Positions 1-10,624 are shown, counted from the first letter of the stretch. The stretch: 64,000 nucleotides of DNA from Xylophilus sp. Leaf220 (GCF_001421705.1 NZ_LMKO01000026.1:1-64000); one strand, 5' to 3'. Notes: generated by a model from the letters alone, not told the origin. Numbers and translations are program-made.

Positions 1-76
1 TTGCAAGAAAACAGGTACTGGCAAAACCATATCTTGCAAATCCCGCGCCCATCAACCCGAAGAACTACGAACCAGA
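1..76. other. Unassigned left edge
   Basis: No gene can be assigned. On the minus strand a short open frame runs off the window edge, and the sequence just after the RelA/SpoT homology break (about position 120 leftward) does not resemble the family any more. No attC-like GTTAG/CTAAC pair is present between 1 and 120, so the end of the last cassette seems to have been lost. Confidence 0.3.
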
Positions 77-619
77 TCAACGGCTTGCGGGTTGTTCAGG
101 GCGGACTAAAGACCATGCATCTTGAAGAATAGTTCTGACTTGTATCTCGCAGATCAATTGTTTGAGGTCGTCATAACGAGCGCCACTATTTTTCTTTTTA
201 ATCTTGACTAAATAGTGCAGGGCACCATACCCAAATTTTTCGGTATTGTGCTCCTGAAGTTTGTTTTGCTTTTCAACTACGTCAAATTCTTTTTCGATGA
301 TTTTTTCAATCCTTGGTAGATCGGATGGGTAAAGATAGACAATTCTTACTCCCGCCAAGTCGGTTATCTCCTTTAGAGGATCTGAGTAGTTTTTTCTACC
401 TATTTTCTCGCAGTAGCTATTTAATTATTTTGCGCGACATGACGTGTGTGCAATTTCTATTCCTGCTGCTTCGATCTTTGAACTAATTGTGTATTCTACC
501 TCTTCGCAAATCTTTTCATAACTTGGTAGAAGGTGAAGATAGCTTCTTACTATCTCTGGTGTGTCTTTCCAAATTTTGTCAATGGTATTTTTGTTCATTT
601 TGCGTGTGTTGCAATGCAC
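77..619 (-). pseudogene. Broken RelA/SpoT-domain gene (integron cassette)
   Basis: The translation carries the hallmarks of a (p)ppGpp-synthetase-like RelA/SpoT domain: an SCRAK stretch, DLAGVRIV, FGYGALHYLV and EIQVRTILQDAW. Two lesions break it. A TAA stop at 425-427 interrupts the frame between SCRAK and NSYCEKIGRK; both sides are in the same frame, so a single base change would restore reading. After LQDAW the family similarity ends and the frame stops 12 residues later at 77, so the C-terminal part is missing. Start is ATG 619 or ATG 598, shortly after the attC crossover GTTAGCA at 632-638, as expected for a cassette. GC is far below that of the chromosomal genes. The left half could still be read from TTG 358 but would lack the N-terminal half of the domain. 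Confidence 0.8.
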
Positions 620-630
620 TTAGAATGCTT

Positions 631-688
631 GTGCTAACGCTGGCGTTAAGTGGCGGCGTAGCCGTCCGTTTTTAAAGAATTGTTAGAA
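631..688 (-). other. attC: attC-like recombination site 2
   Basis: On the minus strand the site begins TTCTAACAATTCTTT and ends with TTAACGCCAGCGTTAGCAC; the middle carries GGACGGCTACGCCGCC, so the arms fold into an imperfect hairpin. This matches the R''-L''...L'-R' layout of classical integron attC sites, which commonly start CTAACAATTC and end AAGCGTTAG. It directly follows the stop codon of the HNH gene (690-692) and precedes the next gene by about 12-30 bases, as in a cassette array read right to left. Confidence 0.85.
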
Positions 689-689
689 C

Positions 690-1442
690 TCACTTTGGAA
701 TAATGGAGCTTAATTCGTGGCTGACCGGTATTTTGTAGTGACGCAGTAAGTCACCAACATTAATGCCTACTATCTTACGGACCGCGCCAAGAGAAAAGTT
801 TAGTTCGTCAGTTCTTGGATTGTCTGGAGTTGTATTCATATAGTGCCGACATGCGCGAATGAGTGACTCCGTAATTACCGACAGAGGAGACTCTGGATCG
901 ATCTCGGCGCGAATCGCTGTGAGAGACGTGCGCAGATCTTTCAGTGAGTTTAGAACTCTACGGGGATCCTCTTGTGCGTATGGTTGGTAAAGTGCGCTTT
1001 TGTCTTCGAGGATGCTTACGACACGGCGAGCAAGAGGCATGTCGTGACGATGCGGAAGAAATTGAAAAACAAGTCGCTTGCCTCCCTCTAGGCATTCTTT
1101 CATCAACGCTTCATGATCATGCTTCCATTTGCGCAGATAGTCTGCCGGGTAGCTTTTACCTTGATTCTTATCAACTAAGTCTGCGCAAGCGCCACATAAC
1201 CATATTGCGTTGCTGATGCCCTTTCGCTCCTGCTCTGACTGAGACATGTCATATCTTGGCCCGCCGGGACTGGCGGCGCATATATGAGCAGCTTCCCCTG
1301 TTTTTATGGAGCTATTGGGTAACGCTTGATCGGGCCCTATCGTGATTCGATGGCACGAAGGATTGCTACAGATATAGGTAGCTCGTTCCGCAACTTTACG
1401 AACAACTCCAGCAGGAAAGTCTTGTCTAATGGATTTCGACAT
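690..1442 (-). CDS. HNH-type endonuclease (integron cassette gene)
   Basis: 250-residue protein. N-terminal half fits a zinc-ribbon HNH nuclease: Cys25/Cys30 (CSNPSC), His53 in AAHICAAS, Asn78 in ISNAIWLC, Cys83/Cys86 (CGAC) and Asp91, followed by LRKWKHDHE. The C-terminal half (about 120-250) is helical and not recognised; it may be a sensor or dimerisation part. Small HNH proteins of this type are common in defence islands and integron cassettes, so a nucleic-acid-targeting defence role is an inference. The start ATG lies about 28 bases after the crossover of the upstream attC, and the stop abuts the downstream attC. Low GC and no operon partner other than neighbouring cassettes. Confidence 0.8.
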   Translation of the reverse strand: MSKSIRQDFPAGVVRKVAERATYICSNPSCHRITIGPDQALPNSSIKTGEAAHICAASPGGPRYDMSQSEQERKGISNAIWLCGACADLVDKNQGKSYPADYLRKWKHDHEALMKECLEGGKRLVFQFLPHRHDMPLARRVVSILEDKSALYQPYAQEDPRRVLNSLKDLRTSLTAIRAEIDPESPLSVITESLIRACRHYMNTTPDNPRTDELNFSLGAVRKIVGINVGDLLRHYKIPVSHELSSIIPK

Positions 1443-1464
1443 ATACGGAACCTGTGTGAGTGAG

Positions 1465-1522
1465 TTCTAACGTTTGAGTTCAGCGGCTGCCGAAGGCAGT
1501 CCGCTGAAACGAGGGGTTAGAT
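1465..1522 (-). other. attC: attC-like recombination site 1
   Basis: Minus strand reads CTAACCCCTCGTTTCAGCGG, then a short GACTGCCTTCGGCAG stem-loop, then CCGCTGAACTCAAACGTTAG. The two arms are complementary (TTTCAGCGG / CCGCTGAA), with CTAAC and GTTAG cores at the ends, the textbook attC arrangement. The TAA stop of the membrane-protein gene (1517-1519) lies within the CTAAC core, which is usual for cassettes. Confidence 0.9.
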
Positions 1523-2119
1523 TGCGGCCGTAAGTAGCCGCCCGACCAAGAAGGCGAACGCCCCGGCGTATGCGACTACTAGCCAAGCCGAATTCTTGAA
1601 CCTATTCGCCCATGGCGTGGGGCCTGAGCGACGAACAAATACGTTTGCGATCGATGTCAACGCCGTCATAAGAACGAGCAAGAAGGCGAGGACACATACG
1701 GATCCCACTTCCGACTTCGACATTGAGGTATGCAACAGCGCGATGATCATGGCGGAGAGCATCGCAACTAGTGCGCCAAGCGTCCATAGAGAAATATCTC
1801 CAGCGAGTCGCCTTGCAAAGCCCCCGAGCATTCCGCGGGTTGCGTCAACGGTCTTCGCGTTCTTGCTAACAAACTCAAGATCTTTTAAGAAAAGCGCGAG
1901 TAAGCACATTAAAAGTCCGCCCACTCCAATACTGTTTACTAGCGGCGCGAGGGTGTTGCCGACACGTTCGAAATACGAGAGAGCAGTCGAGCCAACCAAT
2001 GTGATAGCGAGGATGCCTGTAGCCAAAGAGACAGCTAACCAAACGATAGTACGGAACAGCAAGTCGCGATACAGGCGGCTCTTCAAATACTGATCGAATT
2101 CGTTTACGTCGGTAGACAT
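1517..2119 (-). CDS. Multi-pass membrane protein of unknown function (integron cassette gene)
   Basis: Annotated from ATG 2119 (MSTDVNEFDQYL), giving 200 residues with about five hydrophobic segments (roughly 24-45, 66-86, 108-130, 138-160, 175-197) and a short charged loop around 87-105. The frame is open back to an ATG at 2371, but ATG 2119 lies 23 bases after a perfect GTTAGAT cassette crossover (2143-2150), the same layout as the other cassettes, so the shorter form is preferred. No family recognised. Small membrane proteins are frequent in cassettes, some as effectors or immunity proteins; that is only a general prior. Confidence 0.65.
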   Translation of the reverse strand: MSTDVNEFDQYLKSRLYRDLLFRTIVWLAVSLATGILAITLVGSTALSYFERVGNTLAPLVNSIGVGGLLMCLLALFLKDLEFVSKNAKTVDATRGMLGGFARRLAGDISLWTLGALVAMLSAMIIALLHTSMSKSEVGSVCVLAFLLVLMTALTSIANVFVRRSGPTPWANRFKNSAWLVVAYAGAFAFLVGRLLTAAI

Positions 2120-2142
2120 GGTGGGAGTGATGTGGCTGTAGC

Positions 2143-2150
2143 AATCTAAC
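2143..2150 (-). other. Cassette crossover site GTTAGATT
   Basis: Minus strand reads CACGTTAGATTGC, a perfect GTTRRRY core. It marks the probable 5' end of the membrane-protein cassette. No complementary CTAAC arm lies within attC distance upstream, so this is either the attI side of the array or the boundary with lost sequence. Confidence 0.55.
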
Positions 2151-2407
2151 GTGAACTGGACAACAGTTTTAAAGCTGCCGTGTCCGATAAAAAAGGCAGT
2201 CCTACGTCGTGTCTTCAAAACTCCAGCATTCGCCCATTTGGGCAAATCTAAAAATTCCAGAATGAACTCATCGGCGGCCACGTAGTACCAAAGCACATCG
2301 ACGAAGGTCCATCTTGTGCGCCAATACCGATGAAAAGCCAAACCCGCCGTCTCGGCTGGTATGGCTTTCATCGATCAAAAAGCACCGCTGTTAGCCGGCA
2401 AACACCA
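2151..2407. other. Spacer between cassette boundary and icd; possible attI remnant
   Basis: 257 bases with no convincing gene. Base composition is intermediate and unlike icd. A lone CTAAC core occurs on the minus strand near 2380-2384, and an AACTG-N5-CAGTT hairpin at about 2154-2168. No integrase reading frame is present. The minus frame of the membrane gene is open across the region, but nothing supports its translation. Confidence 0.4.
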
Positions 2408-4645
<2,238 letters not shown>

Positions 4646-4743
4646 GCGCTTGGGTTCCTTGGGAGGGGGGACGGATCAACAACCGATGATTTTCGCGCTT
4701 TCTGGCGGCGGGGGTCCGGGATGCCCCCTGGCGGCCGTCGGCC

Positions 4744-4759
4744 TACGTCGTTCGACGTA
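4744..4759. promoter_or_regulatory. Inverted repeat in the icd/amiE divergent region
   Basis: TACGTCG-TT-CGACGTA is a perfect 7-base inverted repeat about 67 bases upstream of the amiE start. Symmetry and position fit a dimeric regulator site, but no regulator gene is adjacent. A second small hairpin, GGGTGG-TTT-CCACCC, lies at 4790-4804 next to the amiE ribosome-binding region. Confidence 0.35.
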
Positions 4760-4825
4760 TTCGCAGGGGCGGCGCGCGTTCCCAGAATCGGGTGGTTTCC
4801 ACCCCCGACACAGAAGGCGCAGACC

Positions 4826-5866
4826 ATGATCCACGGCGATATTTCCAGCAGCAAGGACACGGTAGGCGTGGCCGTCGTCAACTACAAGATGCCCCGCCTG
4901 CACACCAAGGCTGAGGTGCTCGACAACGCGCGCAAGATCGCCGACATGCTGGTCGGCATGAAATCGGGCCTGCCGGGCATGGACCTGGTGATCTTCCCCG
5001 AGTACAGCACCCACGGCATCATGTACGACGCCCAGGAGATGTACGCCACCGCCGCCACCGTGCCCGGCGAAGAGACCGAGATCTTCGCCGCCGCCTGCCG
5101 CAAGGCCAAGGTGTGGGGCGTGTTCTCGCTCACCGGCGAGCAGCACGAGGAGCATCCGTACAAGGCGCCCTACAACACCCTGATCCTGATGAACGACCAG
5201 GGCGAGATCGTGCAGAAGTACCGCAAGATCATGCCCTGGGTGCCGGTCGAGGGCTGGTACCCCGGCAACTGCACCTACGTGAGCGAGGGCCCCAAGGGCC
5301 TGAAGATCAGCCTGATCATCTGCGACGACGGCAACTACCCCGAGATCTGGCGCGACTGCGCGATGAAGGGCGCGGAACTCATCGTGCGCTGCCAGGGCTA
5401 CATGTACCCGGCCAAGGAGCAGCAGATCCTCATGAGCAAGGCGATGGCCTTCGCCAACAACAGCTACGTGGCGGTGGCCAACGCGTCGGGCTTCGACGGG
5501 GTGTACAGCTACTTCGGCCACAGCGCGCTGATCGGCTTCGACGGCCGCACGCTGGGCGAATGCGGCGAGGAAGACTACGGCGTGCAGTACGCCGCGCTCT
5601 CCACCAGCCTGATCCGCGACTTCCGCAAGAACGGCCAGAGCGAAAACCACCTGTTCAAGCTGCTGCACCGCGGCTACACCGGCATGATCAATTCGCAGGA
5701 GGGCGACCAGGGCGTGGCCGCCTGCCCGTACGACTTCTACACCCGCTGGGTCAACGATCCCGAGGGCACCCGCAAGGCGGTCGAGGCGATCACCCGGCCG
5801 ATGGTGGGCACCGAAGAGTGCCCGATCGAGGGCATTCCCAACCCCGCCACCGCCGGCCACCGCTGA
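4826..5866 (+). CDS. amiE: Aliphatic amidase
   Basis: 346 residues, the same length as Pseudomonas aeruginosa AmiE and nearly colinear with it ([20 protein letters not shown] at the start). It hydrolyses short-chain aliphatic amides to acid plus ammonia. The nitrilase-superfamily triad is in the canonical positions: Glu59 (FPEYS), Lys134 (KYRKIMPW), Cys166 ([13 protein letters not shown]). Start ATG 4826 is chosen because the conserved N-terminus begins there, although the frame is open far upstream antisense to icd. Followed after one or two bases by an AAA+ ATPase gene, so likely co-transcribed. Ammonia release would complement the urease in this window. Unlike the Pseudomonas ami operon there is no AmiC/AmiR pair. 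Confidence 0.95.
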   Translation: MIHGDISSSKDTVGVAVVNYKMPRLHTKAEVLDNARKIADMLVGMKSGLPGMDLVIFPEYSTHGIMYDAQEMYATAATVPGEETEIFAAACRKAKVWGVFSLTGEQHEEHPYKAPYNTLILMNDQGEIVQKYRKIMPWVPVEGWYPGNCTYVSEGPKGLKISLIICDDGNYPEIWRDCAMKGAELIVRCQGYMYPAKEQQILMSKAMAFANNSYVAVANASGFDGVYSYFGHSALIGFDGRTLGECGEEDYGVQYAALSTSLIRDFRKNGQSENHLFKLLHRGYTGMINSQEGDQGVAACPYDFYTRWVNDPEGTRKAVEAITRPMVGTEECPIEGIPNPATAGHR

Positions 5867-5867
5867 G

Positions 5868-6725
5868 GTGACCGCGACGACGACGATGACCACCATGCCC
5901 CCGGAGGCCGTGGCGGCGGCAGCGTCCCCGCTCGACGGCTGGCGGCTGCCCGCCGAGCCGCACTGGCAGCCGGTGGCGGGCGAGGTGGCGGCTTTCGAGG
6001 CGGCCGCCGCGGTGCGGCTGCCGGTGCTGCTCACCGGGCCCACCGGCTGCGGCAAGACCCGCTTCGTCGAGCACATGGCCTGGCGCCTGGGCCGGCCCCT
6101 GGTCACCGTGGCCTGCCACGAGGACCTGACCGCCGGCGACCTGGTCGGCCGCTGGCTGCTGGATGCCGACGGCACCCGCTGGCAGGACGGCCCGCTGGCC
6201 CTGGCCGCGCGGCACGGCGGCATCTGCTACCTGGACGAGCTGGTCGAGGCGCGCAGCGACGCGGTGGTGGTGCTGCATCCGCTGGCCGACGCCCGCCGGG
6301 TGCTGCCGCTCGACCGCCGCAGCGAGCTGCTGCCGGCGCACCCCGATTTCCTGCTGGTCGCCAGCTACAACCCCGGCTACCACGGGCTGCACAAGGCGCT
6401 GAAGCCCTCCACCCGCCAGCGCTTCACCGCGCTGGCCTTCGACTACCCGGCGGCCGAGGTCGAGGCGGCCATCGTCGCGGCCGAGGGCGGCGTGGCGGCC
6501 GACCTGGCCGCCCGGCTGGTGGCCCTGGCCGGCCGCACCCGCCGGCTGCAGGACCAGGGGTTGGAGGAGGGCGCCTCGACCCGGCTGCTGGTGCATGCGG
6601 CCCAACTGGTGCGCGCCGGCCTGCCGCCGCGCGCCGCCTGCCTGCAGGCCGTCGCGGCACCGCTGGCCGACGATGCGGAGCGCGGGGCGGTGCTGCGCGA
6701 TCTGGTGCATGCGGCCTTCGCCTGA
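5868..6725 (+). CDS. MoxR-class AAA+ ATPase (CbbQ/NorQ/NirQ type)
   Basis: 285 residues from GTG 5868; ATG 5886 and ATG 5895 are alternative starts and no clear ribosome site decides. Walker A GPTGCGKT (about residues 56-63), Walker B ICYLDELVEA and sensor-like ASYNPGYHG are the CbbQ/NorQ signature. Family members pair with a VWA protein to remodel or insert metals into a client enzyme (Rubisco activation by CbbQO, NO reductase maturation by NorQD). The next gene encodes that VWA partner. No cbb or nor genes occur here; the immediately preceding amiE is the only enzyme in the apparent operon, which makes AmiE a candidate client (inference). Confidence 0.85.
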   Translation: MTATTTMTTMPPEAVAAAASPLDGWRLPAEPHWQPVAGEVAAFEAAAAVRLPVLLTGPTGCGKTRFVEHMAWRLGRPLVTVACHEDLTAGDLVGRWLLDADGTRWQDGPLALAARHGGICYLDELVEARSDAVVVLHPLADARRVLPLDRRSELLPAHPDFLLVASYNPGYHGLHKALKPSTRQRFTALAFDYPAAEVEAAIVAAEGGVAADLAARLVALAGRTRRLQDQGLEEGASTRLLVHAAQLVRAGLPPRAACLQAVAAPLADDAERGAVLRDLVHAAFA

Positions 6726-6738
6726 GGCGGGGGCGACC

Positions 6739-8562
6739 GTGTTGCAGTCGCACGCGCAGGCCACGGTCCCCCATCCGACCGCACCGTCGCAGTCGCCGTT
6801 GCAGGCGCTCGCGCCGGCACCTGCAGCGCGAGCCGCATCGGCCCCGCAGGGCGCGGCCACTGCGCCTTCCATCGGCCGCTGGCCGGCGTATCTTTTCGCC
6901 CTGTGGGGCCTGCCCACGCGGGTGGCAACTCTGGACGAGCCGGCCACGCGCACGGCCACCGCCACCGCGCTGCGCCCGGTGCTGACCGGCCGCGCGCCCG
7001 AGCCCGCCGTGCTGCACCTGCCGCCCGCACCGCCCCCGCCACCACCCGGCTGGACCCAGGCCACCGCCAGCCATGCCGCGGCCCATTGGCGCTTCGGCGG
7101 CCCGCCCGCGCCGCGGGCCAGGCTCAAGCCGGTGCAGCAGGCCCTCTTCGGCGCGTTGGAGGATGCGCGGGTCGAATGGCTGGCGCTGCAGGAGCTGCCC
7201 GGCCTGCGCGGCATCTGGCTGCCCTTCCATGCCGGGCCGGACGCGCCGCAGGGCCTGCAGTTCGAGGCACTGCTGGCGCGCCTGTCGCACTGCCTGCTGG
7301 ACCCGGGCCATGCCGATCCGCATCCCTGGGTGGCGCGCGCCCGGGCGGTGTTCTACACCCCGCAGGGCGGCCTGGCGCTGCGCGATACGGCCGAGGTGCG
7401 GCAGGCCGCGTCGGTGCTGGGCCACGACATCGGCCAGATGCGCCTGCCCTTCAACGCCGCCACCTATCGGGTACACGCCGCCTACCGCGACGACCACCAC
7501 TGGCTGTGGGAACCCGACGACACGCTGCCGCCCTCGGCCACGCCGCTGGAGGGCGGCGGCAGCGGCGCGTCGGCGGCACCCGCGCCCGATGCGGTGCAGC
7601 GGCCCCGCCCGCCCGATGCCGCCCGCGCGGCGGAGCAGGGCGATCCGGGCGAAGGCGCCGGGCCCGGCGGGGGCACGCCGGTCGCCTATGCCGAATGGGA
7701 CGCGCGCATCGGCCGCTACCGGCCCGCGTGGTGCCAGGTGTTCGAGCATCCGCCGCGCCCGGTGGGCCCGGCCGCGCGGCGGCAGGCCGCCGCCGGCGTG
7801 TCCGCCCTGGCCCGCCGCTGCGCGCAGGCCCTGCCTGCGGGCGGCGCGCTGCGCCCCGCCGGCCGCGCGGCCCGGGGCGAAGATTTCCACGCCGCGGCGT
7901 TGGTCGAAGCGCGCCTGCAGCAGCGCCTGCGCCAGACGCCCGCGGCCGACCCGTACCGCCGGCTGCAGCCCGACCACCGGCCGCTGGCGGTCGCGGTGCT
8001 GCTCGACACCTCCGTCTCCACCGGCGACGCGGTGCCCGGGGGCCGGCCGATCGACCGGCTGGGCACGGTGGCGCTGGCCACGCTGCAGGCCCTGGCCCTG
8101 CGCGGCCACCGCGGCGCGCTGTGGTCCTTCGCCTCCCGGGGCCGGCACCGGATCGACCTCGCCTGCCTGCAGACCTGGGCCGACACGGTCGACACGCCGG
8201 CGGTCGCGGCGCGTATCGCGGAACTGGCCTGCGCCGGTTCCACCCGGCTCGGCACGGTGCTGCGCCACGGCCTGGCCGCCTGCGGGCAGGATGCCGCCGG
8301 CGCCGCGCAGCACCGGCCGCTGGTGCTGCTGCTGACCGACGGCGAGGCGCACGACGTGGACGTGCACACGCCCGGCTACCTGCAGGCCGACCTGGCCCGC
8401 GCGGTGGAGGAGGCGGCCGCGCAGGGCATCGCCGTGCGCTGCCTGGCGGTGCCGCCGGCCCGCCCGGCCGCGCTGGTGCGCGCGTTCGGGCCCGGCGGTG
8501 CGGCGGTGCTGCGGCATGCGGCGCAGCTGCCGCAGGTGCTGGGCCGGTTGCTGCGGACCTGA
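6739..8562 (+). CDS. VWA-domain protein (CbbO/NorD type)
   Basis: About 607 residues from GTG 6739 (TTG 6742 also possible; upstream codons overlap the ATPase gene). The N-terminal part is proline/alanine-rich and low complexity; a region of about residues 150-260 is helical; the C-terminal 200 residues form a von Willebrand A domain with the metal-ion-dependent adhesion site DTSVS and later [10 protein letters not shown]. This is the usual partner of CbbQ/NorQ ATPases and the gene follows directly. It probably docks the ATPase to a substrate protein. Very high GC and an Ala/Pro/Gly-rich linker (about residues 270-350) suggest a disordered hinge. Confidence 0.8.
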   Translation: MLQSHAQATVPHPTAPSQSPLQALAPAPAARAASAPQGAATAPSIGRWPAYLFALWGLPTRVATLDEPATRTATATALRPVLTGRAPEPAVLHLPPAPPPPPPGWTQATASHAAAHWRFGGPPAPRARLKPVQQALFGALEDARVEWLALQELPGLRGIWLPFHAGPDAPQGLQFEALLARLSHCLLDPGHADPHPWVARARAVFYTPQGGLALRDTAEVRQAASVLGHDIGQMRLPFNAATYRVHAAYRDDHHWLWEPDDTLPPSATPLEGGGSGASAAPAPDAVQRPRPPDAARAAEQGDPGEGAGPGGGTPVAYAEWDARIGRYRPAWCQVFEHPPRPVGPAARRQAAAGVSALARRCAQALPAGGALRPAGRAARGEDFHAAALVEARLQQRLRQTPAADPYRRLQPDHRPLAVAVLLDTSVSTGDAVPGGRPIDRLGTVALATLQALALRGHRGALWSFASRGRHRIDLACLQTWADTVDTPAVAARIAELACAGSTRLGTVLRHGLAACGQDAAGAAQHRPLVLLLTDGEAHDVDVHTPGYLQADLARAVEEAAAQGIAVRCLAVPPARPAALVRAFGPGGAAVLRHAAQLPQVLGRLLRT

Positions 8563-8647
8563 GCGGGGCCCAGCGGTGTTGAATGGGCCTGCCGTGCATG
8601 CCCCTGGACAGCCCGCGGCACGGCGCCTTTCCTACAATCGCGCACCT

Positions 8648-9694
8648 ATGTCCACGCCCGCCTACACCCGCGCCGCCCAGCTGCCCGCCATCCTCGAACA
8701 GCGCATCGCCATCCTCGACGGTGCGATGGGCACCATGATCCAGCGCTTCAAGCTGGACGAGGCACAGTACCGGGGCACGCGCTTCGCCGACTTCCACAAG
8801 GACGTGAAGGGCAACAACGAGCTGCTGTCGCTCACCCGGCCCGACGTGATCCGCGACATCCACGAGCGCTACCTGGCCGCCGGCGCCGACCTGATCGAGA
8901 CCAACACCTTCGGCGCCACCACCATCGCCCAGGACGACTACGAGATGGCGCACCTGGCGCGCGAGATGAACCTGGAGTCGGCCCGCATCGCCCGAGCCGC
9001 CTGCGACAAGTACAGCACGCCCGAAAAGCCCCGCTTCGTGGCCGGCGCCCTGGGCCCGACGCCCAAGACCGCCAGCATCAGCCCCGACGTGAACGACCCT
9101 GGCGCCCGCAACGTCGATTTCGAGAGCCTGCGCGCCGCCTACTACGAGCAGACCGCGGCGCTGGTCGAGGGCGGTGCCGACGTGATCCTGGTCGAGACCA
9201 TCTTCGACACCCTCAACGCCAAGGCCGCGCTGTTCGCGGTGGACGAATTCTTCGAGGCCAGCGGCGAGCGCCTGCCGCTGATCATCAGCGGCACCGTCAC
9301 CGACGCGTCGGGCCGCATCCTGTCGGGCCAGACCGTCACCGCCTTCTGGCACAGCGTGCGCCATGCGCGGCCGCTGGCCATCGGCCTCAACTGCGCCTTG
9401 GGCGCCGCGCTGATGCGGCCCTACGTGCAGGAGCTGAACCGGGTGGCCGAAGACACCTACATCTGCTGCTACCCCAATGCCGGCCTGCCCAACCCGATGA
9501 GCGACACCGGCTTCGACGAGACGCCCGACGTGACCGCCCGGCTGCTGCACGACTTCGCGGAAGAAGGGCTGGTCAACATCGTCGGCGGCTGCTGCGGCAC
9601 CACGCCCGACCACATCGGCGCGATCGGCCAGGCGGTGGCCGCGATGCCGGTGCGGCCGCTGGCGGCCAACTCCGCTGCTTTGTCACGTCTGTAA
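8648..9694 (+). CDS. metH: Homocysteine S-methyltransferase module of methionine synthase (split MetH)
   Basis: 348 residues covering only the N-terminal homocysteine-binding barrel of cobalamin-dependent methionine synthase: [22 protein letters not shown], and the zinc ligands in GLNCALG and [10 protein letters not shown]. Full MetH is about 1,200 residues with folate, cobalamin and activation domains; in many Burkholderiales these sit in a second gene. That second gene is not in this window. The tail (about 325-348, [15 protein letters not shown]) is the natural end and not a truncation. ATG 8648 fits the conserved start [16 protein letters not shown]. Works with metX/metW further right in methionine synthesis. 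Confidence 0.9.
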   Translation: MSTPAYTRAAQLPAILEQRIAILDGAMGTMIQRFKLDEAQYRGTRFADFHKDVKGNNELLSLTRPDVIRDIHERYLAAGADLIETNTFGATTIAQDDYEMAHLAREMNLESARIARAACDKYSTPEKPRFVAGALGPTPKTASISPDVNDPGARNVDFESLRAAYYEQTAALVEGGADVILVETIFDTLNAKAALFAVDEFFEASGERLPLIISGTVTDASGRILSGQTVTAFWHSVRHARPLAIGLNCALGAALMRPYVQELNRVAEDTYICCYPNAGLPNPMSDTGFDETPDVTARLLHDFAEEGLVNIVGGCCGTTPDHIGAIGQAVAAMPVRPLAANSAALSRL

Positions 9695-9812
9695 AGCGCC
9701 GGTCGCCGGGGTGCATCGCCCCGGCAAAGAAACCCGGATGCAATTGACCGGGGTGGGGCCGGGGGCTAAGGTGACCGCATGGCCCCGCCGTGCCGGGGCA
9801 GAGGAGTCCACC

Positions 9813-10523
9813 ATGCAGATCCAGAGTTCGCGCATCGCCGCATCGGCCTGCCTCGGTGCCTTGTGCATCGCCTTCCTTCCCGCCGCGGCGCAGGCCCAGC
9901 CCGCCAGCCAGGCCGTCACCAACACCGGCGTCAACGTACGTGCCGGCCCCGGCGGCAACTACCCGGTGGTCGCGCAGCTGGCCCCCGGCACCCACCTGGG
10001 CGTGGCCGGCTGCACCGCCGGGTACCAGTGGTGCGACGTGCTGCTGCCCGGCGGCCCGCGCGGCTGGGTCTATGCCTCCAGCCTGTCGTATCCCTTCCAG
10101 GGCCGGCCGGCACCGGTGGCGCAGTACGGCGCCGCGGTGGGCATTCCGCTGATCAGCTTCGCCATCGGCAACTACTGGGGCGCGCACTACCGCGACCGGC
10201 CGTTCTACGGCGACCGCCGCTACTGGGGCGGCCACCCGCCGCCACCGCCGCGCTATGTGCAGCCCCGCCCGCCGCAGCCGCACTGGGTGGGCGGCCCCCG
10301 GCCCGACCCCCGGCCGCATTTCCGGGACGGCGGCCCGCCCCACTTCCGCGGCGACGACCACCGGGGCGGCCCCGGCCCGCGCGGCCCGCACGGCGATCGG
10401 CATGACCGCGGGGACAGGGGCGATCATCGCGGCGACCGCGGCGACCGCGGCGACCGCGGCGACCGCGGCGACCGCGGAGGCCACGGCGGCCCTGGGGGCC
10501 ACGGCGGTCGCGGCGACCGGTAA
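9813..10523 (+). CDS. Secreted SH3-like domain protein with DRG-repeat tail
   Basis: 236 residues. Signal peptide residues 1-30 (cleavage near AQAQP), then a bacterial SH3-like domain (about 32-90: NTGVNVRAGPGGNYPVVAQL ... GWVYASSLSY), then a Pro/Gly/Arg/His/Asp-rich tail that ends in repeated D-R-G triplets. Such proteins usually bind the cell wall or another envelope component. Start ATG 9813 chosen because the signal peptide begins there. The tail is encoded partly by exact 9-base tandem repeats and may vary in length between strains. Confidence 0.75.
   Translation: MQIQSSRIAASACLGALCIAFLPAAAQAQPASQAVTNTGVNVRAGPGGNYPVVAQLAPGTHLGVAGCTAGYQWCDVLLPGGPRGWVYASSLSYPFQGRPAPVAQYGAAVGIPLISFAIGNYWGAHYRDRPFYGDRRYWGGHPPPPPRYVQPRPPQPHWVGGPRPDPRPHFRDGGPPHFRGDDHRGGPGPRGPHGDRHDRGDRGDHRGDRGDRGDRGDRGDRGGHGGPGGHGGRGDR
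10431..10475 (+). repeat. Five tandem copies of a 9-base unit (GGCGACCGC)
   Basis: Perfect GGCGACCGC units at 10431, 10440, 10449, 10458 and 10467, inside the coding sequence of the SH3-like protein. Each copy adds Gly-Asp-Arg, so unit gain or loss would keep the frame and change only the length of the charged tail. Confidence 0.95.
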
Positions 10524-10624
10524 TGCGGCCGGCGGCGGGCCGCGGTAACGGGTTAGTGCGCGTGGCGGGCGGCAGGTATCCCTGCCTAGAATGGAACGCT
10601 GTCCCCACGCCCGAAGAACGAGAC

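Noticed and set aside
1-76. End of an insertion sequence or phage gene
   Set aside because: No inverted repeat, transposase motif or target duplication could be seen in so short an edge, so no mobile element is called.
487-675. Plus-strand 62-codon open frame
   Set aside because: It lies antisense to the broken RelA/SpoT gene and runs through an attC site; no ribosome site or homology.
2120-2371. N-terminal 84-codon extension of the cassette membrane protein
   Set aside because: It would extend across the cassette crossover, unlike all other cassettes; the extra residues contain no recognised feature. Kept only as an alternative start.
5868-8562. Denitrification or carbon-fixation maturation genes (norQD or cbbQO proper)
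   Set aside because: The proteins belong to that superfamily but no nor or cbb structural gene is present, so the specific names were not used.
8648-9694. Truncated pseudogene of full-length metH
   Set aside because: Length and termini match the stand-alone homocysteine-methyltransferase module found in related bacteria; all zinc ligands are intact.
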